DNA from: Planctomycetota bacterium
GTDB taxonomy: Bacteria; Planctomycetota; Phycisphaerae; Phycisphaerales; UBA5793
Assembly: GCA_963205185.1 (NCBI GenBank)
Contig: CAUJHZ010000037.1
Span: 52,341 to 116,340, forward strand
Direction of reading: 5' to 3'
DNA length: 64,000 nucleotides
Shown: piece by piece, positions 21,011 through 29,547 of the stretch
How the letters are laid out: each line of letters opens with the position of its first letter
Numbering within the stretch: position 1 is the first letter of the stretch
The notes under the pieces: model-generated
What the model saw: only the letters and a program-made list of their open reading frames with translations
Database searches by the model: none
Told to the model about the DNA's origin: nothing
Made by a program: the position numbers and the translations under genes

Positions 21011-23182
21011 TCAATCGCTGGGCGTCACCCCCAGCTGGTTCATGATGAAGAGGCGCTGATCGACCACTTCGCGGATCCGCGCCGAGAGCGGCTTGCCTGA
21101 GCCGTGGCCGGCTTCGCGATCGACCCACAGGATCACCGGCCGGTCATCGGGCGAAGCGCTCGTCGCCGCCTGCACCGCCGCGGCCATCTTCCGCGCGTGC
21201 AGGGCGTGCACGCGCGCGTCGTTCTCGCCGGCGGTGAAGAGAATCGCCGGGTACTTCACACCCTTCTTGACGCGCTGGTATGGCGAATAGGCGTAGATGA
21301 ACGGGAACTGCTCTTCGCTTTCCGCGCTGCCGTATTCGGGCACCCAGTAGCGCGCCATGAGAAAGTTCTGGTAGCGCAGCATGTCCAGCAGCGGCACAGC
21401 GCAGATCACGGCGCGGAACAGGTCCGGCCGCTGCGTGATCATCGCGCCCGTCAGCAGGCCGCCGTTCGACCCGCCGACGCACGCGAGTTTGTCAGGGTTT
21501 GTGTAGCGATTCTGCACCAGCCACTCGCCCGCGGCGATGAAGTCGTCAAAGACGTTCTGCTTCTTATCGAGCATGCCGGCGGTGTGCCACTCGTCGCCAT
21601 ACTCGCCGCCGCCGCGCAGGTTGGGAATGGCCAGCACCCCGCCCGCCTCGAACCACGGGAACATCGTGGCCGAGAAGTACGGCGTCATGGAGATGTTGAA
21701 TCCGCCGTAGCCGTTGAGGATCGTCGGGTTCTTGCCGTCGAGCTTGAGCCCCTTCTTGTGCACGATGAACATGGTGACCGGCGTGCCGTCCTTGCTCGTG
21801 TACGTCACCTGCTTGACATCGACGATCGACGGATCGACCGGCACATCCGGCCGGGCCCACAGTTCGCGGTGGTTCGTCGCGAGATCAGTCACGTAGATGC
21901 TCGGCGGCTCGTTGAAACTCGAATAGGTGATGAACGCCTCGGTGCGGTCGTCGTTGGTCACCACGCCCGCGCTGCCGATGCCCGGCAGTTCGAGTTCGCC
22001 AAGCGATCGGCCGCTCAGATCAAATCGTTCGACCTGCGAGTGCGCCTTGTAGTTGTACGAGGCGACGAGCATGCCGCGCGCCGTGCTCACGCCTTCGAGC
22101 ACTGCATCCTCGCGCTGCGGGATGACGAGTTTCCAGTGGTCGCGGCCCGGGTTGTTGAGATCGACGGCGTAGACCTGCGAATTGGGCGCATCCAGCGTCG
22201 TGACCATGTACAGCGTGTCGCCGTAGACGCTGCCGCTGAAGGTCGCCTTGGCGCCGACGGAGATTTCGCGCCGCTCGAACTCGCCCGTACGCTGCCACTT
22301 GTCAAAGTCGATGCACCAGATGTCGTTGCTGTTCGTGCCCGTCCAGTAGATGAGCATCATCCAGCGGCCGTCGCGGCTGAGCCACGCGCCCGGCCCCCAC
22401 GTCTGGTCGTACTGCTCGAAGAGGATCGGGTCCTGCCGGTGGTGCCGGCCGAGCCTGTGAAACTTGATCTGCGTCGAGTAGGCGTCTTTGGGGTCTTTGA
22501 GGCATTCGAAGAGGAAGCCCGATGAATCCGGCAGCCACGAAACGCCGCCAGCGCGATTGGGAATCTCTTCCGCGAGCCATTCGCCGGTGTCCACATCCAT
22601 CACGTAGAGCGTGGGCAGTTCGTTGCCGGCGTAGCCCAGGCCGAAGGCCATGAGCGAGCCGTCATGGTTCGGCGCCGTCCAGTCGAGGGAGATGAGGCCC
22701 TTGTCATCGAGTTTGTTGGGATCGAGCAGGACGCGCGGCTCGCCATCGAGGCCATCGCGCACGTAGAGGATGGACTGGTTCTGGTCGCCGCGCCGTTCGC
22801 GGTTGAAGTAGCGGTTGCCGTAGGAGTCCGGCGCGCCGATGGAATCGACGCTCATGAGTTCGGTGATGCGCTGCTCGAGCGCCGGCCGGCCGGGCAGGTT
22901 GTCGAGGATGCTGCGCGTGTAGGCGTTCTGCTCGTCGGTCCACGCGCTCACGCGCTCATCGAGTTCCTTGGCCTTGGCGGCGTCGGCCTCCTCGAACATG
23001 ATCCCGCCTTCGAGCCAGCGATACGGATCTTCGACTTTGGTGCCGAAGTAGTCGTCCGTCACGACCTCGCGCTGCGACTGCGGCGGCGCGGCGGCAAGGA
23101 GCGCGGCCAACGCCACAACGGCGGCAGTCGCAAACAGGGGCCGACGGTAAGACGAGTCGATCAGCGGCAAACAAGTGGACAT
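21011..23182 (-). CDS. Prolyl oligopeptidase (S9A family), exported
   Basis: This 723-residue serine peptidase cleaves after proline in short peptides. The N-terminus has a signal-like hydrophobic segment (LFATAAVVALAALLAAAPPQ), so it is probably periplasmic. The family entry motif DDYFGTKVEDPYRWLEG follows, then a seven-bladed propeller region, and the alpha/beta-hydrolase domain with GGSNGGLL (Ser572), GENDARVH (Asp655) and EAGHGSGK (His693), all three in canonical spacing. The ATG at 23182 with a near-perfect GGGAGGAATC upstream rules out the longer reading. It is divergent from the ECF sigma gene. Confidence 0.93.
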   Translation of the reverse strand: MSTCLPLIDSSYRRPLFATAAVVALAALLAAAPPQSQREVVTDDYFGTKVEDPYRWLEGGIMFEEADAAKAKELDERVSAWTDEQNAYTRSILDNLPGRPALEQRITELMSVDSIGAPDSYGNRYFNRERRGDQNQSILYVRDGLDGEPRVLLDPNKLDDKGLISLDWTAPNHDGSLMAFGLGYAGNELPTLYVMDVDTGEWLAEEIPNRAGGVSWLPDSSGFLFECLKDPKDAYSTQIKFHRLGRHHRQDPILFEQYDQTWGPGAWLSRDGRWMMLIYWTGTNSNDIWCIDFDKWQRTGEFERREISVGAKATFSGSVYGDTLYMVTTLDAPNSQVYAVDLNNPGRDHWKLVIPQREDAVLEGVSTARGMLVASYNYKAHSQVERFDLSGRSLGELELPGIGSAGVVTNDDRTEAFITYSSFNEPPSIYVTDLATNHRELWARPDVPVDPSIVDVKQVTYTSKDGTPVTMFIVHKKGLKLDGKNPTILNGYGGFNISMTPYFSATMFPWFEAGGVLAIPNLRGGGEYGDEWHTAGMLDKKQNVFDDFIAAGEWLVQNRYTNPDKLACVGGSNGGLLTGAMITQRPDLFRAVICAVPLLDMLRYQNFLMARYWVPEYGSAESEEQFPFIYAYSPYQRVKKGVKYPAILFTAGENDARVHALHARKMAAAVQAATSASPDDRPVILWVDREAGHGSGKPLSARIREVVDQRLFIMNQLGVTPSD

Positions 23183-23278
23183 GATTCCTCCCGGCGGCAG
23201 AGCCGCATGCAGGGTCAGTGGCAGAGATTCAATCCTACCCGCCACGGATTGCCAAAGTTGCGGCCCGACGACCCGTTA

Positions 23279-23327
23279 GAAAGGTGGCCACGCCTGCATG
23301 GAATCCCGAACCGGGACGGCCACTTTC
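23279..23327. promoter_or_regulatory. Nested inverted repeats upstream of the ECF sigma gene
   Basis: An outer pair, GAAAGGTGGCC (23279-23289) and GGCCACTTTC (23318-23327), encloses an inner TCCCG-AAC-CGGGA (23304-23316). Both can stack into one hairpin 30 bases before the sigma-factor start codon, or serve as a bipartite operator between the divergent prolyl oligopeptidase and sigma genes. Confidence 0.4.
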
Positions 23328-23356
23328 CAGTCCAAAGGGCACAGGCTACGCGACGC

Positions 23357-23911
23357 ATGAGTACGAACGACCAGACCGATGAGCGGCTGCTCAAGGACTT
23401 CGCCGACGGCAACCGTGCCGCGCTCGGCGAGCTTGCGCACCGCTACGAGTCGATGATGCTCGGACTCGCGTGCGGACTGCTCGGGCAGGATCAGTCGCTC
23501 GCCTGTGACGCCGTGCAGGATGCGTGGGTGCGCATCATCAGGCACGGCTCGGGGTTTCGGCGGGAGTCAACCGTGAAGACGTGGCTGTATCGAATCACGA
23601 TCAACTGCTGCAAAGACCTACAGCAAATGTACAGACGATACGGCCGGCCATTGGCGCTCGCCGATGAGTCGACTTTGCCTGAAGCGGATGCGAACCGTGC
23701 GGAGGACGCAGATCGTCGCCGTCGCCTCAACGAGGCGCTGATGGCCCTGCCGGTCAACACGCGCTCCCTGCTGCTGCTTTGCTACCAGCAGGGCCTGACA
23801 CACACATTCGCGGCTGACGTGCTCGGCATCCCGATCGGCACGCTCAAATCGCGCCTCAATGCAGCGCTCAATGAATTGAGACAACGCCTCGAAAGCGAGG
23901 TTGCCCCATGA
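23357..23911 (+). CDS. ECF-type RNA polymerase sigma factor
   Basis: This 184-residue sigma-70 family member has region 2 (ALGELAHRYESMMLGLACGLL through DAVQDAWVRIIRHG and TWLYRITINCCKDL) and region 4 (LPVNTRSLLLLCYQQGLTHTFAADVLGIPIGTLKSRLNAALNELRQRL). Regions 1 and 3 are missing, as in ECF factors. The next gene overlaps it by four bases (ATGA) and encodes a membrane protein, as for an anti-sigma factor. The start is the ATG at 23357; no clear SD is seen. It should switch on a small regulon, possibly including its own operon. Confidence 0.93.
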   Translation: MSTNDQTDERLLKDFADGNRAALGELAHRYESMMLGLACGLLGQDQSLACDAVQDAWVRIIRHGSGFRRESTVKTWLYRITINCCKDLQQMYRRYGRPLALADESTLPEADANRAEDADRRRRLNEALMALPVNTRSLLLLCYQQGLTHTFAADVLGIPIGTLKSRLNAALNELRQRLESEVAP

Positions 23912-25152
23912 CGGACTCTGGACACACTCAACTCGAAAAGGACCTCGCGGCGATGACGCAGTACACCGGTCCGGCAACTGAATTGTGGCGCCGCGCGCTC
24001 GATGGTCCGCACACGACCGCGGCCCGCGCGATGCGCTTTCGCGCCTGGGTTGATCGGGTGTCTGGCGCGAAGTGGCAGTGGATGCAGGTCGCAGCGCTGG
24101 TCATCATGGGCTGCGGTGTGCTGTGGCTCGCGCTGGCCCAATCGCTGAGCCGATCGGGCAACGCTTCGTTCGCGATGGATGGTGGTTTCGTCACGCAAGA
24201 CAGTGCGTACCGGTACAAATCGCCAGGCGATGCAGGGCCGCCACGGGCCGCAAATTCGATGCTTGGCGACATTCCGGTGCTCGGCCGGACGTTCGACAAG
24301 TCGGTTCGTGACCGCTCGGAGGGCTTTGAAGGCGCCGGCGGGAAGGGGATGATCGGACTCGAAGGCGGTTTGACGCCGTTCCAGAGCGAATGGGGCGGCG
24401 TAGCTTCGGGCAAGCCACCGACGCAGGGTGAGTCGTCTGCACCGCGCCAAGTCGTCCGCAAGGCCGCCGTCGAACTGCATACCAGGGACGTGCGCGCTGC
24501 ATTCGTCAAGGTGCAGATGCTCGTGAGTGAGGCGGGTGGCGAGTACATCGAGCAGTCCGCCATCTCCGGCCAGGACGAGCAGATGCAGGCGGACCTGACG
24601 CTGCGCATCTCGGCGAGCCGGGTGAGCGAAGTCCTCAATGCCCTGCGCGATATCGGCGAGGTCATCTCACAGCAACTCAGTGGCGAGGATGTCACCGCAC
24701 AGGCCGTGGATATCGAAGCGCGGCTGAGCAACGAGCGGCGCGTTGAGGCCGAACTGCTCGACCTGCTCGAATCGCGCAAGGACGCCGAACTCAAGGATGT
24801 GCTCGAACTCCGTCGCAACATCGGACAGGTGCGCGAACAGATCGAGCGCCTCGTCGCCCAGCAGCAGCACCTGTCGCATCTCGTCTCGCTGGCCACGGTG
24901 CTGGTGATCATCCGCCACGAGGGGCAGCCGGAACCGAAACCCGAGCACACCGGAATCGGCGCGTACTTCGCCAGGGTCATGGGCGCCGCATGGGAATCGG
25001 GAATCACCGGTCTGGCCGACTCGGTCGCGTGGATCGCCTCAACACTGCTCGGCGGCCTGATCTGGTGGTCGATCGCGGGCATCGCACTGTGGGCGGCATG
25101 GCGGAAGTACCGAACGCTGCGAGCAAGGCCGCAATCCGAGCCCCGTCCGTGA
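23908..25152 (+). CDS. DUF4349-like membrane protein, candidate anti-sigma partner
   Basis: This 414-residue protein has a cytoplasmic N-terminus of about 55 residues, a membrane segment (VAALVIMGCGVLWLALA, 61-77), a long extracytoplasmic part with DUF4349-type sequence (VELHTRDVRAAFVKVQMLVSEAGGEYIEQ, LTLRISASRVSEVLNAL, VDIEARLSNERRVEAELLDLL), a coiled coil (ELRRNIGQVREQIERL), and a second membrane segment near 365-395. It is translationally coupled to the sigma factor, which suggests it anchors or senses for it, but it lacks the HxxxCxxC zinc motif of classical anti-sigma factors. LGDIPVLGRTF at 119-129 recalls the secretin motif; I regard that as likely chance. Confidence 0.75.
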   Translation: MTDSGHTQLEKDLAAMTQYTGPATELWRRALDGPHTTAARAMRFRAWVDRVSGAKWQWMQVAALVIMGCGVLWLALAQSLSRSGNASFAMDGGFVTQDSAYRYKSPGDAGPPRAANSMLGDIPVLGRTFDKSVRDRSEGFEGAGGKGMIGLEGGLTPFQSEWGGVASGKPPTQGESSAPRQVVRKAAVELHTRDVRAAFVKVQMLVSEAGGEYIEQSAISGQDEQMQADLTLRISASRVSEVLNALRDIGEVISQQLSGEDVTAQAVDIEARLSNERRVEAELLDLLESRKDAELKDVLELRRNIGQVREQIERLVAQQQHLSHLVSLATVLVIIRHEGQPEPKPEHTGIGAYFARVMGAAWESGITGLADSVAWIASTLLGGLIWWSIAGIALWAAWRKYRTLRARPQSEPRP

Positions 25153-25161
25153 GGGAGGGTG
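25137..25161. repeat. Half-site of the nrdJ-type palindromic repeat
   Basis: CGAGCC-N6-CCGTGAGGGAG overlaps the end of the DUF4349-like gene. It resembles the left arm of the repeat inside nrdJ (CGAGCC...TAAGGGAG), and its complement would encode LPHGRGSD. It is probably another copy of the same dispersed family. Confidence 0.45.
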
Positions 25162-25208
25162 TTGGACAATCAGGCAGATCCACTCCCCTGCCACTGCAAT
25201 CACAACTC

Positions 25209-25356
25209 GTAGGGTCCGCCGTGCGGACCGCGGGTGCGGTATCAACCCGTCGATTCACGGCAGCGCCACGCCGCATCAGCGATGCCCATGGTGCATCGTG
25301 AGTGCAACACAATCGCCCGCCGCACTCCATCGCGCGGTCCGCGCGGCGGACCCTAC
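25209..25356. repeat. Pair of REP-like palindromes in inverted orientation
   Basis: GTAGGGTCCGCCGTGCGGACC starts at 25209, and a mirror copy (GGTCCGCGCGGCGGACC then CTAC) ends at 25356. The two are about 105 bases apart and head outward, like a BIME. They fill the 230-base gap between convergent genes and belong to the family seen at 12.4 kb. Confidence 0.75.
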
Positions 25357-25382
25357 CCCCATGGCGCGGCACACATCGGCAG

Positions 25383-26642
25383 TCAACTGGGATCGCCCGC
25401 AGGCGGTATCTCCACCAGGCTTGGATCAATCCGTTGCAATCGCACGAGCAGATACTCCGCCTCGCGGCGGGTGAGGCCGGCGCCGAAGTGTTCCTTGGAA
25501 AAGCCCGATCGACACTCGAGCCAGCCCCCGCGCGATGACGAGTCGCCGCGATCCTTGCCGGTCGTGAAGCTCTCAAAGTACCCGAGGCTCGTGCGCAGCG
25601 AGATCGGGCCGTACTTTTGGCGATCAATGATCCGCTGAGAGCGCCACAGCGGGGACCGATTGCTTACGACGACTTCCGAATTGCTGATCTCGATGATCTG
25701 CCTTCCCCAGCGCGACCAGACGAGCGAGAGCACGCAGAGCAATCCCCCTGGGATCCAAATGCAGAGCCAGATACTCAGGAATGCGATGACCGCAGGCGCA
25801 TCGGTGTCGTCACTCGATGCGCTGGATCCTCCATTGAGTGATGCGATCGTCCGCCACAGGAAGTACACTGCGGCCCCCAGACTGGCAGCCCACAGCAACA
25901 GCCATGCAGACATGAACAACTGCGTGAAGCCACTCGATCTTGCGGGAATCGTGACTCGCAGGCCGTCAGCACTTCGCTGGAGGACGAAGCGCCCGTCGGC
26001 AGGAGACAGAGAGCCATCCGCCTCCGATTCTCCAGACATCTGCAGTTCATTCGCGTCCACCACTGGCGCGCGCCGCGACAATTCGGGAGCGAACTCCAGA
26101 AGTTGCGAGAGAATGCTCTCCGCTCGGGGACGATCAACCTCCGGTCCGAAGAAGACGGTGCTCGCTCCATACTGAAATGCCAGCGAACCTCCATTGTCAG
26201 GGTTGTATCCGTCATCCTCCAAAGTGTCCGGCACGTCTTCGTGTACGCGCAAATCTCCGACGTACTTCCGTCGGTACCTTCGGCGTGTGGATCGCCCCAG
26301 GAATGAATACTCGATCGAGACGAAATCTTCGTCGATCGTCAGAGACTGATACCTGCATCCCCCTCGAGCCGAGGCGTAGGCGAGGATTCCACCGCCGACG
26401 AAAAAGAAGAGAGAGCCGCCGATGCGCACCACGTAGCGAGCAGCCGGATCTTCGGGTTGGACGCCCTCGGCTTCGATGCGGTTCGCGTCACCGACGGGCG
26501 ACAGAAGAAAGAGCATGGGCCCGACGACTGCCAAGAGAAGGCAAAACACCGCCGCCCCTGCGGCCGATGGCCGACTCACGCCAAAGTTCCACGTTCGGCT
26601 TCGACTCATCAATACACTGGGGTGAGCACTTTCGGTCTCCAT
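25383..26642 (-). CDS. Hypothetical membrane protein
   Basis: This 419-residue protein is not recognised. It begins with a short Ser/Arg-rich stretch, then membrane segments at about 30-50 (AVFCLLLAVVGPMLFLL) and 75-95 (IGGSLFFFVGGGILAYA). A soluble part of about 150 residues with beta-rich sequence follows (YQSLTIDEDFVSIEYSF), then two more membrane segments around 250-270 and 290-315 and a C-terminal soluble domain (IIEISNSEVVVSNRSPLWRSQ). The pairing of two membrane segments with a PH-like or bPH-like beta domain, twice, suggests an internal duplication, but I cannot verify homology. It has no operon partner. Confidence 0.65.
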   Translation of the reverse strand: METESAHPSVLMSRSRTWNFGVSRPSAAGAAVFCLLLAVVGPMLFLLSPVGDANRIEAEGVQPEDPAARYVVRIGGSLFFFVGGGILAYASARGGCRYQSLTIDEDFVSIEYSFLGRSTRRRYRRKYVGDLRVHEDVPDTLEDDGYNPDNGGSLAFQYGASTVFFGPEVDRPRAESILSQLLEFAPELSRRAPVVDANELQMSGESEADGSLSPADGRFVLQRSADGLRVTIPARSSGFTQLFMSAWLLLWAASLGAAVYFLWRTIASLNGGSSASSDDTDAPAVIAFLSIWLCIWIPGGLLCVLSLVWSRWGRQIIEISNSEVVVSNRSPLWRSQRIIDRQKYGPISLRTSLGYFESFTTGKDRGDSSSRGGWLECRSGFSKEHFGAGLTRREAEYLLVRLQRIDPSLVEIPPAGDPS

Positions 26643-26670
26643 CGACTTGCTCCCGGGCGCGAACCAGCCC

Positions 26671-29547
26671 CTACTTCCCCTCCAACCAATTCTCCGCTGC
26701 CGCCGCTTCGACCTTCAGGGGCACGCGCAACTGCATCGCTGACTCCATCCGCTCCACGACAAACGGCATCACGCGCGGCACACCCTTCTCCGGCACTTCG
26801 AACACCAGTTCGTCGTGGATCTGCAGCAGCATCCGCGCGTCTGGGAACCTGGCGGGCAACTCGCGGTGCAGGTCGATCATGGCGAGCTTGATCAGGTCCG
26901 CCGCGCTGCCCTGCACGACGGAATTGATCGCGATCCGTTCGCCCAGTTGCCGTTCGTTGGGGTTGCGCGAGGTGACCTGCGGCACGGCGCGGCGGCGGCC
27001 GAGCATCGTCTCCACGTACCCCAGCCGGTGCGCCTTGGCCACGCATTCCTGCAGGAACACGTCGATGCCGGGATAGCGGGCTTTGTAATCGGCGATGATC
27101 CGCGCGGCCTGCTCATTGCTCACGCCCTGACCCAGCCGCCGCGCCAGGCCGAAGGCCGTGATGCCGTAGATGATGCCGAAGTTGACCATCTTGGCGCTGT
27201 TGCGCTGCTCGCGCGTCACGCTGGCCGGCTCGACGCCGTGCACGTACGCCGCCACGGCGGTGTGGATGTCCTGGTCGCTGCGAAACGCCTCGATGAGCCC
27301 TTCATCCTGCGAAAGGTGCGCCAGCAGGCGCAACTCAATCTGTGAGTAGTCGGCGGTGATGAGCTGATACCCCGGCGCCGCGACGAACGCAGCGCGGATC
27401 TGCCGGCCCACGTCCGTGCGGATCGGAATGTTCTGCAGATTCGGATCGCTCGAACTCAGCCGCCCCGTCGCCGCGACGGTCTGGTTGAACGACGCGTGGA
27501 TGCGGCCGGTGTCGGGATTGATGCACTCCTTGAGCGCGACGAGATACGTGTTGACGAGCTTGGTCAACTGGCGGTACTCGACGATGAGTTGCGGGATCGG
27601 GCTGTCGATGCTCGGATCGGCCGCGAGTTTTTCGAGCACCTCGATGTCGGTCGATGGGCCGGTCTTTCCCTTCTTGAGTGGCTTGAGGCCAAGGCCGGGC
27701 GGGTCGGCCGTCGGCGCATTGAAGAGGGCCGCCGCGAGTTGTTTGGGAGAATCCGGGTTGAACGCGTGCGGGGCGGCGTCGATGAGGCTCTGCCGCAGGC
27801 TGTCGATCCGCCTGGCCAGCAGTAGGCGCTGCTCATCGAGAATGTCGGGATCGACGCGAATGCCGCGGTGCTCCATCGCCGCGAGGACTTCGACGAGCGG
27901 CATCTCGACTTCATCAAAGAGTTGGCGCAGTTTCATCGCCGCCATCTGCGGCTCGAAGCACTCCCAGAGGCGCAGCGTGACGTCCGCATCTTCAGCGGCA
28001 TACTCGGTCGCGAGATCGAGCGGCACTTCGTCGAAACACTTCTGCGGCTTGCCGCGCGCTGCGTGGCCGATGAGATCGGATATCGGAATGCAGTGGTAGT
28101 GCAGCAGCGCCTGCGCCAGCGGGTCGAGGCCGTGGCTGGGCCGGCTCGAATCGACGACGTAACTGGCGATCATCGTGTCCACGGCCATGCCGCGCAGTTC
28201 AACGCCCGCCTGGCGGAAGATGATCCAGTCGTACTTGATGTTGTGGCCGCACTTGGGCTTTTTTGAGTCTTCGAGAATCGGCCGCAGGCGCTGCAGCACC
28301 GTCGCCGCGTCGAGGTGCGTGTCGGGTTCGGGCGAGCGGACCGGGATGTACCAGCCGCTGCCGGCTTCGATGCTCAGGCAGATGCCGCAAAGACGAGCCC
28401 GCATGGGGTCGATGCCGGTCGTCTCAGTGTCGATGGAGATGATCGGCGCGCGCTGCAGGCGCCCGATCACATCGTCGAGTTGTTTGAGCGTGCGCACGCA
28501 CTCGTACTTGCCGCGCTTGGTTTCGCGCTGCGCCTGGTGGTCAGCGCGCTGTTCATCAGCCAGGTGCGAGAACAGCCCGCCGGGCTCGGCGGCAGGCGCC
28601 CTGGGCGGCGCCTTCGCGGCAGGCGCTGCTTCCACCGCCTCCGCGCCTCCCACCACTGCGCGCAGCTCATCCTGCAGCCGGTTGAAGCCGAGTTCCTTGA
28701 ACGCGGCAAGCACCTGCTCAAGCGGAATCGCCTCGACATCCACGGCAGCCCGATCGAGATCGAGGTCCAAGGGCACATCGCGACGCAGCGTCACCAGATC
28801 GCGACTCATGGGCAGCAGTTCGCGGGCGGCCTCGATGTTCTCGCGGCGTTTGCCCTTGATCTCTTCGAGGTTGGCCAGCAGATTGTCGAGCGTGCCGTAT
28901 TCGTGGATGAGTTGGGCCGCGGTCTTGGGGCCGATGCCCTTGACGCCCGGCACATTATCCACCGTGTCGCCCATGAGCGCGAGCATGTCGATGACCTGCG
29001 CCGGCGTGATGCCCTTCTTATCCAGCAGTGTCTCGACGGTGATGAGTTCATCCTTGTGCACGTCGGCGATCGCCACGTGGTCGTCGAGCAACTGCTCGAG
29101 GTCTTTGTCCTTGGACACGATGCGGATGTTCAGATCCGGCTGCTCGTGGCGCAGGCGCGTGACGAGCGAAGCGATGACATCATCCGCCTCGAAAGTCTCG
29201 ACGCCGAAGACGGGTATGCCCATCATCTCGGTCAATTCGATGCAGCGCGCTGCCTGCGGGCGAAAGTCCAGCGGCGGCGGCTCGCGATTGGCCTTGTACT
29301 CGGGATAGATCGTCGAGCGGAAGGTCTCGCGATCGCCGGACTTGTCCATGGCGACGATGAGATAGTCCGGCTTGTACTCGCGCAGGACCTTGAGGAGCAT
29401 GCCGACGTAGCCGAACGTCGCGTTGGTCGGCTCTTTGGTCACGGGCGAACTCATCCCGGTGCGGATGGCGTGGTACGCTCGAAAGAGCTGCGCGAAGTAG
29501 TCGATGATGTAGAGGGTCTTGCCGGGCCCGCCGGGTGCTGCGCTCAT
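26671..29547 (-). CDS. polA: DNA polymerase I
   Basis: This is a 958-residue repair and Okazaki-fragment-processing polymerase with three domains. The N-terminal 5'-3' exonuclease shows LYIIDYFAQLFRAYHA, MDKSGDRETFR, ETFEADDVIASL and ALMGDTVDNVPGVKGIGPKTA. The 3'-5' proofreading domain keeps its acidic residues (ISIDTETTGIDP, GHNIKYDW, YAAEDADVTLRLWE). The polymerase domain has DYSQIELRLLAHLSQDEG, an O-helix KMVNFGIIYGITAFGLA and QIHDELVFEVP. The ATG at 29547 overlaps the stop of the GlmU-like gene by four bases (ATGA). A longer reading adds 160 residues of unrelated sequence and is rejected. Confidence 0.97.
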   Translation of the reverse strand: MSAAPGGPGKTLYIIDYFAQLFRAYHAIRTGMSSPVTKEPTNATFGYVGMLLKVLREYKPDYLIVAMDKSGDRETFRSTIYPEYKANREPPPLDFRPQAARCIELTEMMGIPVFGVETFEADDVIASLVTRLRHEQPDLNIRIVSKDKDLEQLLDDHVAIADVHKDELITVETLLDKKGITPAQVIDMLALMGDTVDNVPGVKGIGPKTAAQLIHEYGTLDNLLANLEEIKGKRRENIEAARELLPMSRDLVTLRRDVPLDLDLDRAAVDVEAIPLEQVLAAFKELGFNRLQDELRAVVGGAEAVEAAPAAKAPPRAPAAEPGGLFSHLADEQRADHQAQRETKRGKYECVRTLKQLDDVIGRLQRAPIISIDTETTGIDPMRARLCGICLSIEAGSGWYIPVRSPEPDTHLDAATVLQRLRPILEDSKKPKCGHNIKYDWIIFRQAGVELRGMAVDTMIASYVVDSSRPSHGLDPLAQALLHYHCIPISDLIGHAARGKPQKCFDEVPLDLATEYAAEDADVTLRLWECFEPQMAAMKLRQLFDEVEMPLVEVLAAMEHRGIRVDPDILDEQRLLLARRIDSLRQSLIDAAPHAFNPDSPKQLAAALFNAPTADPPGLGLKPLKKGKTGPSTDIEVLEKLAADPSIDSPIPQLIVEYRQLTKLVNTYLVALKECINPDTGRIHASFNQTVAATGRLSSSDPNLQNIPIRTDVGRQIRAAFVAAPGYQLITADYSQIELRLLAHLSQDEGLIEAFRSDQDIHTAVAAYVHGVEPASVTREQRNSAKMVNFGIIYGITAFGLARRLGQGVSNEQAARIIADYKARYPGIDVFLQECVAKAHRLGYVETMLGRRRAVPQVTSRNPNERQLGERIAINSVVQGSAADLIKLAMIDLHRELPARFPDARMLLQIHDELVFEVPEKGVPRVMPFVVERMESAMQLRVPLKVEAAAAENWLEGK

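Noticed and set aside
22664..23356. N-terminal extension of the ECF sigma factor
   Set aside because: The upstream 231 codons are antisense to the prolyl oligopeptidase and low in complexity; the sigma region 2 begins right after the ATG at 23357.
24262..24294. Secretin signature (LGDIPVLGRTF) in the DUF4349-like protein
   Set aside because: It is an isolated short match without the secretin domain; the rest of the protein is DUF4349-like with two membrane segments.
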